This document shows, one piece after another, positions 11,073-24,400 of a stretch of 64,000 nucleotides of DNA (position 1 is its first letter; the number at the start of each line of letters is the position of its first letter). A model generated the notes under the pieces. That model was not told the origin of the DNA and did not search any database. It saw only the letters and a list, made by a program, of their open reading frames with translations. A program made the translations under genes and the position numbers. The DNA is from Oenanthe sinensis (lineage: Eukaryota; Streptophyta; Magnoliopsida; Apiales; Apiaceae): the NCBI GenBank assembly GCA_028671895.1, contig CM053802.1:11973631-12037630 (forward strand). Reading direction: 5' to 3'.

Positions 11073-14000
11073 ATGATCAAGGATCCTAGCATGGCTTGTG
11101 GAGGAGCTTTGGATCCTCCCTCCAAAACCAAGTTCAGGCGTTATCAAGTTTGGAAGGGTCAAAATGCAAGTTTCTTATTATTTTTTTTTCTATTTTCATT
11201 TATTTATAATGGGGTTTTTTATGATTTTATTATAATTAGTTGTAATGCATGATCTGTTATTGTATGCTTCTTTTGCTTATAATAATTTCAGTCCTATTAA
11301 TTCTTGTTTGTTGTGGTCATTCTTGATTAATGTGTGAAATGTTAAATGTTTTTCAGGAAGGCAGAAAACTTCATTTTCTGAGGATCATGATTTAATTAAT
11401 TCATTATTCATAGGATAACATGGATACTTTACAATTTTGTTTAAGTATTGGTTGCTAGACAATGTCATGGAAAAACTTGAATAATTTGTTGTGTTACATC
11501 ACCATAAAGACATAGACATCAATTCCCTCGTTTTTAATATGGTGCCCTTATGCATGCATGTGATTTTTTTACCGTATCTTTCACATCAATTACCCAGTAT
11601 AACACATACAGTGGTGTTCTGTTGCTTATTCATGTTGAGAAAGATGTAATGTATCGTAGCTACCACCATAAATATGGATAAGTAGAACTCTTAGAAAATT
11701 TTATTATTTGAAACCTACCATTGCAATTATTTTTTTGAATTAGTTGGTTAGGATAATGGCGCAACTATGGGTGTCAGTGTCGATTATCCATAACATAATC
11801 ACAATGAAGTCATTTGTGTAACGAATATTTAAGAAAATTGATGACACACTTTCCCTAAAACTAATGTACTAATGAGTCTTTTTTGTCTTTCTTTATCACT
11901 TTAACTGCAGAAATTTTTCTGTGGTGGGAGATTGATCTTTGGTCCTGATGCATCATCCGTAGCTTTATCTGCATTCTTGATAGCAACTCCAGCAGTAACA
12001 TTTTGCATCAAAATGTTTTGGCGAATATCTCACACAGATCCTGCTTATGGGTACACTGTGTTTATCATGGGAACTGTTCTCCTGATTTTGGTAGGCTAAA
12101 TATCGAGTATGAGGTAATTATTGCACAGGGACAGCCACATTATGATCGATTTTGACCATGTGTCAGTTCTGCAGGTTCTAACCTTTCTCTTCATGACATC
12201 TGCAAGAAATCCTGGAATAGTGCCAAGAAATACAAGCCCTCTTGAGGTAGACACACCATCTGTTGCGAATTCTATGGAGTGGATCAACGGTTCCATGAGT
12301 CTTAAAATACCAAGAACTAAGGATGTTATTGTCAATGGCCACATAGTTAGAGTGAAGTACTGTGAAACTTGTCTGCTATTCCGTCCACCACGTGCGTCTC
12401 ATTGCTCAATTTGCAATAATTGTGTCCAGAGGTTTGATCATCACTGTCCATGGGTGGGTCAATGTATCGGAGCTGTAAGTGACCCGCTTCAGAGTTTTGC
12501 ATCATCAGCTCATTGTTAGAAATGATAAGATGATTCGTTTTTGTTATGTGATATCTGAAAATGAGGTCCATATGCTCGTGTTTTGAATTTTGATGTCCAG
12601 GTCCATATGCTCTTTAAATAATCATGATAGTCAGCATTACCATATTGATTCACTCTTCTGTTTTAGATTCTTCTTCTCTAAATCTTATCTGTCCTACTAC
12701 TAAATACCATTCTAGTAACATTTGATTCCTAGGAATATCACAAGTCATATATTTAGGAAGTAGAGTTCTTGTGCCATTTTGGTTAGGATTCTCCAAATTG
12801 AAGGACAGATGTATTTCAAATAAATATATTGAAATACCTACATCAAATAGTTTCAAAGTAAAGAACCACTGAAGAATCATTATCTTATGCAACTTAAATG
12901 CATTACTTTTTCATTCTATAATTTAATGTAGCTACTAAAATAATCATCATTTGAATAATGAACTTCTCTCCGAATCATTACATCAGGTAGCTAGGTATTG
13001 CAAGAACTTCAATATTAAGAAAACAGTTGATTCTTTAAAAAGTAGTAACATATAACTTATATCCTCAATGTGCGTGTGTGCGTGTTCTGTTTACACACAC
13101 GCAAACACGTATTTAAGTGTAACTGCTTCACCTGCATTATATATGTTTATTTGTACTTGGACCGAGCTTAATTACTTTAACATTTATCTCGTTGCAGAGA
13201 AATTATCGATTTTACATCTTCTTCATAACTCTTTCAACAACGTTGTGCGTATACGTCTTTGTATTCTCATTGCTAAATCTTTTGCAACAACCAGTAAACA
13301 TGTGGAAGGCCATGTCAATAGATATGACATCAGTTGTTTTAGTAGTGTATTGCTTTGTAGCTGTATGGTTCGTTGGCGGACTTAGTCTCTTCCATTTTTA
13401 TTTGATGAGCACCAACCAGGTTTCTCCTCCTCTCAAAGTCAAATTTGTACTCTTTTTCGAAAGTATCAAGTATATGATTACAGTATGGCACATACTACCT
13501 AATAAAATACTGTCTTCATATTGGGTTTAAATATTAGATGATGCATTCTCTTTGTGTATTGAATGAAACTAGTCATGACTTTATTAATGCTGGTATACTA
13601 TTTGACAGAATTTTCTGTCTAAATTCTATTAGAATATCAACATCTTGTATGTCGCCCAACTCATAGAGGATGAGATATTGATATGCAAGTCATACACTTG
13701 CAGTTAAAACCTAGGGTCCCTTGAGAGTAAACAGATCTAGGGCATGATCTATGATGATTGTTATTATTATTTTGAATACTGGCTGCGTTTATCAACTAGT
13801 ATAACAGTTCATTATCTATATTTTATGGAATGCATGCCATGTACCTTGACAATTATTTCTTGACAGACAACTTATGAGAATTTCCGGTATCGCTATGACA
13901 AGAAGAAAAACCCATATAATCAGGGTATTGTTAGCAACCTGAAAGAAATATTCTTTACCAAGATACCACCATCGTTGGTTAACTTCCGAGAATTTGTAGA

Positions 14001-14298
14001 GTATGAAGATGACGAGTCATATATGGGATCCTTTTCTTACAGATTTGGTAGGATCACTAGCACGAAAGGGGGTGGTGGATTTGACACGAATGACATTAAA
14101 AAAATTCCACTTGTATTTAAGGATTTGGACTACAGCATTATAAACCATAGCATAAAAGAGAAAGAGATGGATAATGAAAAGGGAAAGGAACATAAACGAT
14201 GGAATTCTGTCTATGGAGATAATAATTCTGTTCTAGATGAAGGCAAGAATGACGATCTAATGCTCCAACGGAATTCATCAGCAGGCCAACGCACATAA
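11073..14298 (+). CDS. DHHC-type protein S-acyltransferase, copy 1 (PAT-1)
   Basis: Five exons (11073-11165, 11911-12090, 12175-12474, 13198-13419, 13867-14298) join in phase 0 to give 408 residues. The ATG at 11073 is chosen because the frame upstream has no ATG; MACGG at residue 7 is a possible second start. Conserved features appear in order: YQVWKGQN and KFFCGGRLIFGPD near the N-terminus, two membrane segments in exon 2 and early exon 3, the cysteine-rich domain from KYCETCLLFRPPRASHC to DHHC (179-182; C182 is the acyl-carrying cysteine), two membrane segments in exon 4, and TTYENFRYRYDKKKNPYNQG (TTxE and PaCCT motifs) opening exon 5. The tail is charged and low in complexity. It attaches palmitate to cysteines of membrane proteins. 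The length fits plant PATs (400-440). Intron 1 starts with GC instead of GT. A GTGAGT site directly after the stop suggests a 3' UTR intron. Confidence 0.94.
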
Positions 14299-16459
14299 AG
14301 GTGAGTTGTGCTTCTGTGCACACTGACATTTGATAAATTTAGTTATATCTGCTATGCTAAATAGATTATAATAAATTCAGCCTAGTACCTGTTTCAGTGC
14401 TACACGTAAACAAGAATAACTTTAAAAAAAGGGTTTTATCCAGCAGGGACAGAACCAGGAGATTTAACACCTTACATACCAAAAATGAAATATATTTATT
14501 ATATATAGGGGGTAGAAAGTGGTAACATTGAAATACCTTTGCTGGACTCCTCAAATTGCATATGCCCAGTACTCCTGGCCTGATGGCCATGTCACTTCAC
14601 ATATTACGATGTGATACCCCGTATTTTATGTTGTGCCTTGGTAATTGGTATATGTCTTGATTATTACAATACAAAGGAATAATTAGTTACTGGAAATCTG
14701 TGGACATGTTTGGGATCTCTTGTTCTCATTAGTTCAATGTACTATATCCTGATAAAAATAGGTTTAAGACTCCTAATCCAACGCAAAAGAAGTTTCTTAT
14801 GTAACTATTATATGCTAGTGGTTTTACGAGTTGTCTGCATATATAGGAACATTGAATGTTATTGTGACAGATAATCATCCACATTTCATCAAATTTATCA
14901 CGCAGAAAAAAGAAGTATTGAGAAGAAAGGATCTGATGACGCAGATATCAAATAGACAAGAAACGGTTTAACAGTTTCTGTGAAGGAAGTTAGACAGTGA
15001 TGAAACAGCCTTCTCATTTATTCTTTCCTCTTTCGAATAGCTCCGTCTTCTTCTTTGCTTTGATGAAATCTGTAAATGTAGCAGTAGTTCTATGTATCAT
15101 TTCCAACAAAGAAAAAGAGAGGAGGATAACAATGTTAGAGAGTTGTATATAAAAAATCAAAACTTGTGTAAGCACTTGTACAGTGTTTACAATTTGTTTC
15201 GGAAGAGAAATGAAAATATAGTATAGTTTTCCCAATTATAGAAGGACGGAAGCTGATTTTGTCTTTTAGAAGGTCTAGACATTTTGTCTCAATGTGTGTA
15301 TTGTGTTTTTATTATGATTGAATCAGATTATTATCAGGTTAATGCTTAGATTCGCAAATCACACACATATGGACAGGTTCCATTTGCTCACCGGCCTTCT
15401 GAATTTCAACATTATAAATCTATAATTTGTTACTCTACAACATACTTGGTGTTAGCTAGGCTAGTTGAAGGTGTTATATGCAATTGTTATTTGAGGTCAC
15501 AGGTTCAGTACCATTTTTGAAGGCTTTCATGTTTCATCGAATTTGCATTTTAAATGCAATATCGTCCTCCCCATATTTTAAATTTCAGGCTCCGCCACGT
15601 CGTCGTACTTAAGAATTGAGCCATTTGATAGGCATTTCTGGTAAGGATCGAGTTCAACAACAGTGGTTGCTGCTGTTCTAATTTAAGTGCTGTTCTCATT
15701 TCGGCCAAATCCTTTGTTTTTGGAGGGGTAAAATAAATTTTGTTTTTGCCAAAACATAAGTTTCGAAAGTACAAATGTCTTTGCCAAAACATAAGTTTCG
15801 AAAGTACAAACACAAGTTGACAAGTACTCTTATTCTTTTAATCCTACTTTACTTTCTTACATTGTTTCCAAAATTCATGAAATTTAAATAATTTAAGAAA
15901 CTATTTCAGATCTTATTATTATTATTATTTAAAAACCTCTGACATAAATCGAAAAACTACACAACTTTATGGAAGTAGTGGGACATTAATAAAAGAATTA
16001 ATAATCGGAAAGAGTCCAAATGGAAGTTTATTAATTAATAACTAACACAAATATTAAATTTAAATAATACTAGAAGAAGATGTTATGTTGTGACAGCACG
16101 TTGCCTCCTAATAAATCAACAACCTTATTTCATATACTAGGACATTACAATTTCAAGTTACAAATAAAGAATTAGAATCGAATTCATGATCTATGTGTAT
16201 CTGTAATTAATCTGAAACTGTCTAAGAACATTATAAATTATCGTATAAATGAAAAATAAGATTTGTATATATTTTTTTGTATATTTTTTAAAGTAGGTTG
16301 GGATCTTGTCATAATATAATAATAATTTTATAGATATGAATTTTATAAATCATTTATTGAAATATATATTTGATAAATACCCAAGTATATAATGTTGTGA
16401 TACATATTACGTATTATATTACCGTATTATTATTTATGTATTATATTACGTATTATATA
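14299..16459. other. Downstream flank of PAT-1
   Basis: This includes the PAT-1 3' UTR, probably split by an intron whose donor abuts the stop codon. At 15746-15810 a 30-bp unit containing TTGCCAAAACATAAGTTTCG occurs twice, 35 bp apart. The stretch from 15830 on is increasingly AT-rich and leads into the Helitron cluster. No coding region is supported. Confidence 0.45.
15746..15810. repeat. Two-copy tandem repeat, 35-bp period
   Basis: The unit TTGCCAAAACATAAGTTTCG, followed by AAAGTACAAA, is present at 15746 and again at 15781 with no difference that I can see. It is a simple local duplication. Confidence 0.85.
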
Positions 16460-17319
16460 CTAGCTTATATCTCGTGCGATGTACGGATAGAATTTTTTTA
16501 GTATTTTATTATTTTAATTTTAATTTTTCTTTAATAATAATAATTTAAATTTTATTTAATGTTTACGTATATATTTTATATAATTTTTTATATACTTTAT
16601 TTTTATATGTATTTAATAAGATGGTATTATATGTTTTGTTTAGAAATCTATTTTAATTAGGTAATTAATGTGAGATGTATTTTAGTTAAGAGTATTTATA
16701 TTTTAACTAGCTTATATCCCGTGCGATGCACGGATGAATTTTTTTAATTTTTTAATTTTTTAATTTTAATATTTTTTAATGATTTGAATTTATTTGTATT
16801 TGTATAATAATAATTTAAATTTTATTTAATATTATATGTATATGTTTTTATATAATTTATTTGTATTTATATTTTAATATGATAATTTTTGTTTGTTTTG
16901 TATAGAGATGTATTTTACTTAGGAAATTAATGTGAGATATTTTAGTTAGAAGATTAATATGAGATTGTATTTTAGTAGTAATGTTTATATTCTTTAGAAT
17001 TATAATGTTTATGAGTTGTTTGCATAAAAGGAGGATTATTGGTGTTAGAATTGTATGTATGATTATATTCTTTTAAAATTATATTTTATTAAAATTCAAC
17101 GGTTAAGATTATTTCTATGGTACACTTAAAATTGGACGGTCAAGATCTTTTCTATGGTTCACCTAAATTGGACGGTCAAGATCTTTTCTATGGTTCACCT
17201 AGTACCATACCGACCAAAACTTTTAATCTTTCGTCTTTAATAATATAGTATAGATATGATAATGTAGTACCATACCGACCAAAACTTTTAATCTTTCGTC
17301 TTTAATAATATAGTATAGA
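16460..17319 (-). mobile_element. Overlapping/tandem Helitron termini
   Basis: On the plus strand CTAGCTTATATC is followed by a hairpin CCGTGCGATGCACGG at 16707-16733; a slightly diverged copy lies at 16460-16487. Read on the minus strand these are Helitron 3' ends (short GC-rich hairpin, then CTAG, with host T). The 5' end, starting TCTATACTATATTATTAAAG on the minus strand, appears twice, ending at 17254 and 17319. The best single element is 16707-17254 or 17319 (about 550-610 bp, non-autonomous). The left 3' end at 16460 looks like a truncated older copy. No Rep/helicase gene is present. Confidence 0.68.
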
Positions 17320-17330
17320 TATGATAATGT
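17095..17330. repeat. Tandem duplications at the Helitron 5' end
   Basis: Two adjacent arrays occur. One is a unit of about 35 bp containing TTGGACGGTCAAGATCTTTT that is present twice, with a third, diverged copy before it. The other is a unit of about 65 bp, from TAGTACCATACCGACCAAAA to the TATAGATATGATAATG edge, present twice back to back, so the Helitron 5' terminus is repeated. Confidence 0.8.
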
Positions 17331-17439
17331 TTGTGTGTTTTGTTTAGAAGTTTGTTTTAGTTAGAAGATTAATGCGATATGTATTTTAGTTAAGAGATTA
17401 ATGTTAAAAAACTTAAGGCCCAATAATAACTATTCGGCC

Positions 17440-18041
17440 ACCGACTACCAAATTTTTAATGTTTCGGTTTTAATAATATTAGCTTAAATCTCGTGCGCAC
17501 AGAACACCCTTTAAATATTTAAAATATATTATTTTATATATTATAATTCTTTTAATATATTTATATTTTATAACATTAAATATAAAAATATTATTTTATT
17601 GTTAACTACATTTATTAATTACTTGTATGGTTGCTCTAATATATATTGCATATCTATAAAAATATAAAAATATTAATATAATAAAATATTTTTAGTCGTA
17701 TATATTTTTATTTTTTATATATTATATAAAAATAACATTTATATAATAATTGTTTGCTTATAATTTACTTTAAAATATGTACATATTTAAAAAAACATTA
17801 TAATATTATAATTATTATTTTTATTATTTTCATTTATATTGAATATATGAAATTAAATAAATTATAATTTAAATTATAAAATTTATAATAATTTTATAAC
17901 CAATAAAATTTATTTAATATAAAATTTTAATTTTATATATTTTAGTTTTACGTATCACTCTCCCCGTCACATTAACCATGATGACGAACGAGCACGTTAA
18001 ACCCTTTATTCCATTTATATACGGGTATATAATAGTATAGA
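17440..18041 (-). mobile_element. Non-autonomous Helitron, copy A
   Basis: A truncated 5' end resembling the other Helitron 5' ends (ACTACCAAATTTTTAATGTT, 17440-17477) abuts a degenerate 3' end (TTAGCTTAAATCTCGTGCGC). The element then runs to TATAATAGTATAGA at 18041, which on the minus strand is TCTATACTATTATATACCCG. The interior of about 560 bp is almost entirely A/T and has no coding potential. A second copy with the same order of landmarks lies at 39691-40263. Confidence 0.6.
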
Positions 18042-18458
18042 TTTATTTAGCTGTAAATATAAAATGGTGTTATTTTAATAATCAAGATCACCCGGGAAAT
18101 TGCCGCTACACACTTGGACAATCCGCCCTACCTGCATTGTTTGCCAGAAGAGAGAGACAAAAAATAAAAAATTCACTACATGGGTATCTGTATCTCTCTC
18201 TTGTATATCTTTTTAATTTTGTTCTAGTCAAGAACCCAATTTCATTTTATTTTCATTTTTTTCAGTTTCATATCACTAACCCATATTTATACAATTCAAG
18301 ATTCTTCAAAGAAAGGGATAAAGTTGAGTACTTTTGATTCTTGAAGTCTTGATTATGATCATGTAGAAGTAACTTAATTAAAAAAACTAAAAAGTTTTGA
18401 TCTTTCATATATATTTGTCATAGTTTGTTAAGTCTTATTGTTCTTTGAGTTGAGAGCT

Positions 18459-21400
18459 ATGGAACAAGAAAAACTCAAAACCAAGAAGCTTTATCAGGTT
18501 TGGAGTGGAAGTAATGTAAGTATCTATCTTGTATCTATTTTTTAAATGATTTTATTTTTATTTTGTGAACAAAAATATTCCCATGTTACTTGAAATTGAT
18601 TATGTGAATAGATTGAAAACTTGAAATGCTAAGCAGTGAAGAAAATTTTTAGGACTTTATGTTTTTTTTACTATGCATGAAGTAGTGAGTTATTTTTTTA
18701 TTATTGTCAGGATTTTATGGAATGAAATTAATCTGAGCTACTTTTTTCTTTCTTGATTAAAAAATTCAAAACTAGACTTCAAATTATGGAGGAAATGTAT
18801 GCTTGTATAAACTTTTGGTGGGTGGAGATGAAGGTGAGAATGGTGTTTTTTGAGGTGGGTGGAGCCACTAACATGGTTGAGGATAAATTTTCAACTGCAA
18901 ACCAAAATAATATTAAAACAGTAGTAAGTGATTCAGAATAGAGAAATGTACAAATGTAATTTATGTAAAAAAAACACTTAAGAAGATAAATAATAAAGTA
19001 AAAAACTTAAGGAATTCTTAGTTTTTTTTATTAAATTTGTCGAGTGTGTGAGGGGAGAAGGAATGAGCAATCGAGCATTCGATTATAAATTGGGAGATAT
19101 AGGAATTCGTGGAATGGATTGGATAGAGGAATGAATATTATGCATATCTATAGAAGAGTTTAAATTTCATTCCGTTCCCATCCTATTCTAGGGCAACCAA
19201 CCAAAGCAAAGCTTTGTTCTTCATCTTTTATTTACTTAATGTGAGGATAGTAAATGTTTTTGTGGATATCCAGTAGTTGAAAAGCTTTGAACCCGACACT
19301 GTTACATGTTGCTAAGTAGTGTATACATTCATGATAAGCAGTTCTGCATTCATATTGTACCATCATATATTTCTCAGTGTGAATTGTTTCATTTGTGTAG
19401 GTTTTCACTGTCCATAACTTAACTTGAATTTATTCTTTCTCAAATGTTATCAGAAATTCTTCTGTGGGGGGAGATTGATCTTTGGCCCTGATGTGGCATC
19501 TTTGTTTCTCACGGTACTACTAATTGCAGTGCCTGCACTAATATTCTGTGTAAAAGTTTACGTCAATAAAATCAGAAGCCATGCTGATCATTGGTACCCT
19601 ATCCTCATTATTGGAGCTAGTCTCACTGTGTTGGTAAGTAGTAATTAGACTAGATCCCTGTACTTTTATGTTTCCTGATTGTCCACAGCCAGAGCCGGCT
19701 TTTAGGGGAGTCCACCCATGTGTTTGCCTAGGGCCTCCAATAATACAGGGGCCACATTTTTTATTATATATATATATATATACACTAGACTTTAACCCGT
19801 GCGATGCACGGATATTTTGTTTTATTAATTAAATTATTTATTTTAAAATTAATAATATTTTTATAATTTGAAAAAGTCTTAATATATTATAATTATATTA
19901 GTTTTTAAAAATTTTAAAATTATATATTTTTACATCAACAGAATAAAATATAAATAAGAAAATTATAAAATATTAAAAATAATTATGCACATCACACAAA
20001 ATATAAATTTATATTATTAATATATAAATATGTAAAATTTTGTGATTCGAAATATTATGAACATGATTTTTTAATATATCAAACATATGTTTAATATATT
20101 TAAGATTGTACATATTAGATTTAAATATAATTTTGATAAGATCTCTATTATGTTTATTTTATATAAAATTTAATAGATATTATGGTATATGATATATAAC
20201 ATATATGTATTTGTTAATAAAATGTTAATATAATTATTCATTTGAATAATTTTTTTATGTTATTAGATTTTCAGTAGTATAGTATTAATTACAATTTATA
20301 AATAATTATATAATATATATAATTTAAACCTTGCATCAATAAATAATAGATGTTACTATATTGCTAATGAGATTTAAACTTTAAGTTAATATTAAAAAAT
20401 AAAATGATACATAACAATTATCGTCATAATAATTTTTACATCCCACTTTTTCATACTAATATATGACAAGTTCTTTATTGAACCAAACATATTACTCCAT
20501 ATTAGTACTTAATGTGTGTTATGATAATTCGACCTATGTAATAACATTATATTATAAATATAAATGACTTTTAATTATCAAAATAATTAAAATCAGTCCT
20601 CAGTTATTAAAAATTAATTCAATATAATTTTCTCGAATTAATATTTAATAATTGAGGACTATTGTTATTTATTAATTGATTAAATTTTAAAAATGTATTA
20701 ATAGTTATTAATTTATTTTATTTTAATTTTAATTTTAATTTAATTTATTTTATTTATCAAATAACATGATTCAAAGTATGTGATAACGTGTTTTTGATAT
20801 AGTATTATATATAATAATATATTAACAAAATAGAATGTGCGTTTAATATCTTAGGCTAAGGTTGAACTCTTAGCCGGGGAACTCAAATAATTTATTTTTT
20901 AAAAAAACCCTAATTTCTTCAATTCAATCCAAACCAATGAATTAATAAGGTTTCTGAGTTCTCAATATAATAATTTCTCTTATAAGTGTAACTGGTTCTC
21001 CGTATAAAGTTATCATAATATCTTATATTATAATATATTAAATATTTTTATAGAAAAGATTTGGATAAGAAAAACTTTAATCCTCCCCGGTTCTCACGAA
21101 AATACCTTTCTCCATTTCTCTGTATGTAAAACCCTAATACTATCTCTACTCTAATATAATAATAATACATAATAATGTCTGATATATGATATGTCTCTAT
21201 ATAAATCTAATATAAAAAGTATTTTAATGTTTTAAATCAATTATAAAAATGTTTCCTAAAGGGAATAGAATTCTCTGATAAAAATTTGTAATTGTCTTTT
21301 CTGTATAGATTACGGGCTGCTCCCGTTGGATTTTGGATGTTGGATCATCTCAGAATTAAAGATAATTTTGTAAGTTTCGTGTGGGCTGTAAAATCGTACA

Positions 21401-24400
21401 ATTCTAACTTCTGAAACTCAAAATATGGCCCAAACAATGTCTGCCGTGTAAATAGCACAATAATTATGAATTTTCTTTTTAATTTAATCCCAAAATAACT
21501 ATTTAAGTTCAAATTTATATATTACTAAGATATCTAATAGAGTTTGAGTTATAATCTGAAGTGAGGCAAGAAAAATTATAGTTGTAGGAATCTTAATAAT
21601 AATTATAACTTATAAATAATTAGTATATAATATTAAGAATCGATCATTTGACCTTTGGTAGTATTTGGATAAGATCTCTCTTACTCTTATTATATATATA
21701 GGATAAAATATTACCATTAAACATTAATGATTAAACTACAAAAAGCCCAATTAATAATAATATTTTACACACTTTAAATCTATACAGTATACCCAAAAGG
21801 AAAAAAACCCTAATAAAATATAGTTAATAACATTCATCTTCCTTTTCCGACTATTAATTTAGATTTCAATGATTTAATTAGAGATTTGTATATTCAAAAG
21901 TAATAAGAATAATAATTTCTTAGTTTTAACTTGTATTATTATTATATTTTGTTTATTAGTTTAGAATTTTTTTATTGTTGCAAATTTTTCACGTAATTTT
22001 AATTAATAAAATTTTAAAAAATTTATTCGAAAAAACTAGGGCCTCCGAAATCCTGAAGACGGCCCTGTCCACAGTCTCTTCTTTTACAAATATTTGCACA
22101 TTATAGGACAATGACTATCCTTCCCCATTACTCCGACTGCACATCTGCTAAAGCTTTGGGTACTGGTGTACATATTAGTCTAACCTGATATCCCTTCACT
22201 TTGAATTATGCTTCCAATTGCAAAGAAAGACCTGATGCTCCACCCTAGTAATTAGGGTACAAGTACAGAATACAGAAATTGACATCGTAAAAATGGCACT
22301 TTGTTCACCACGTCACATTACTTTATTACTTGCTGAACACAGTCTAATATTCCTCTTCAGTCCAACATGACATATCTGATTAAAGATCAAGTAGATGACA
22401 AAGTTTAGCTAGATAGGTGACAGTTTCCAAGGCTTTTCTATACACAGATGACAGATGTCAAGTTATTTCTAAAATTTATTGTATAGTAAGAACTTTCATT
22501 ATTGTATGGGAGTCGTCCTCGGAGGGACTTCACGAATTATGCAGAAAATCCGGGACCGCATTCGCGGTCTGGAGGCCCGGAAGAGCGCCATGGTTCAGGA
22601 GCAGCAAGCAACAATTGTGCGAGTGGCTGGACAGAGGCTAGGGCTACTTCAAGATACCAAACGATACAAACATATGAAGATAAATAATTCAAAATATATA
22701 ATAGCAAACAAACGGAGAATTTGATAGAGACGTTACTGTGGAGATTCTGAACAAAAATGCGACATTCCATGCCCCCGGAGAGCGCTCCTTCGCTTCGCAC
22801 CTCGGTTCTTTCTACAGAAGGAATAGTTGAAATTTTCCCACTCTGCATATTTGATAGATCCTCAAGCACAATTTCCCAAGTCCTAATTTTTTGCATTATA
22901 ATAATAATGTTGAATGAATCAAGTATAGCAGTGGAAACATCTATCGGTATCACAAGCGCCACTAACTTAATAATATCAACTGCAGGATATGATATTTTTG
23001 TTTATTACATCCAGTAGAGATCCTGGAATAGTTCCAAGAAGCTCTAATCCTCCCGAGTCAGATGATAATATTGATACGATGAATACACCTTCTATGGAGT
23101 GGGTCAACGGTAGAACTCCTCACCTTAAACTACCTCGAACAAAGGATGTCCTTGTGAATGGGCATGCAATTAAAGTGAAATACTGTGATACATGCATGCT
23201 ATATCGACCTCCTCGTGCTTCTCATTGCTCCATCTGCAACAACTGTGTCCAAAGATTTGATCATCATTGTCCTTGGGTTGGTCAGTGCATTGGGATAGTA
23301 AGTTATTTTTTGCGTTGTTTATAAGAATTTTGCACTGCTTTATAGTTATCTGCTCTAATGAAGTTTAAGTTTATCAATCTATTAACAATCTTATTTTTTC
23401 TTTACCATCATAGCATATAAGATGAAATATTTAATTGGAGAAATCTATCGATAGTAGGCTGCTTTTGTTTACTCCAAACCTTTTCTAGTAGAAGTCATTA
23501 ATATGGAGACTCAAAGAAACAAACATGCCTTTATGTGTGCTCTATTTTCTTCACCTTCGTATTAAATCAAAGGAAACTTCATGCCCCCCCCAAAAAAAAA
23601 ACTAACAAATTCCCTTGTTTCTGAGCATACATAAACCATTCAGCTCAGTATTTAGTAATTAGATCCTGCTTACTTTTTCACTCTAACCAAAAATATTACT
23701 TTTTTTCCTGCCAAGTAAAAATATTTCCTTAGAAAGTAAAATTAAATAACACCTGATTTGATTTCCTAATATAATCAGGCGAAAATGATAATCGTTAAGA
23801 ATACAAATCAAGCTGAAGTATTCCATACAGTATGTTATGATCATCGTGCCATCTATCAATGGAACTTAAACCAGATGATATTTATACTCTGTACCCCTTC
23901 ATTGTACAAAGTAAAATTTGCTAGTTTTTATAATGTAACAAACTCTGTTTATGAATCCAATTGCGCAAGGAAACTGAAGTCTAAATTATAGCATGAAATC
24001 TAAGATTACCGGTTAATTTCATGTGCGGATGTCAATTCTTTCCTGCTTCTTCATTCTCTTAAGCATCCATGTACGAGGGAGAAATGATATTAAAGAGTTT
24101 CCGTAAGCACATTTCTGTGATGTGTGTGTCTTACTTGAAGTCTTCTTACGTTTTCTTTCTTTATTAATCTACTCCTGCTGAATTTACATACATGAGTTGT
24201 ATGAAAATATAAAAAGACTGAGCACTAGGTAGCAATGTGTGGAACAAACTTGGTAGCATTGTCCTGAGTTTCACAAAATGCTGAAACATTCCCAGCTTCC
24301 TTTTACTTTCTTTCTAAATTTATGCTATGATGTTATAAGTTATTATATTTGTTTTAATATATATATATAATTGGCTCTTCTTTGTTGATATGGTTTCAGC

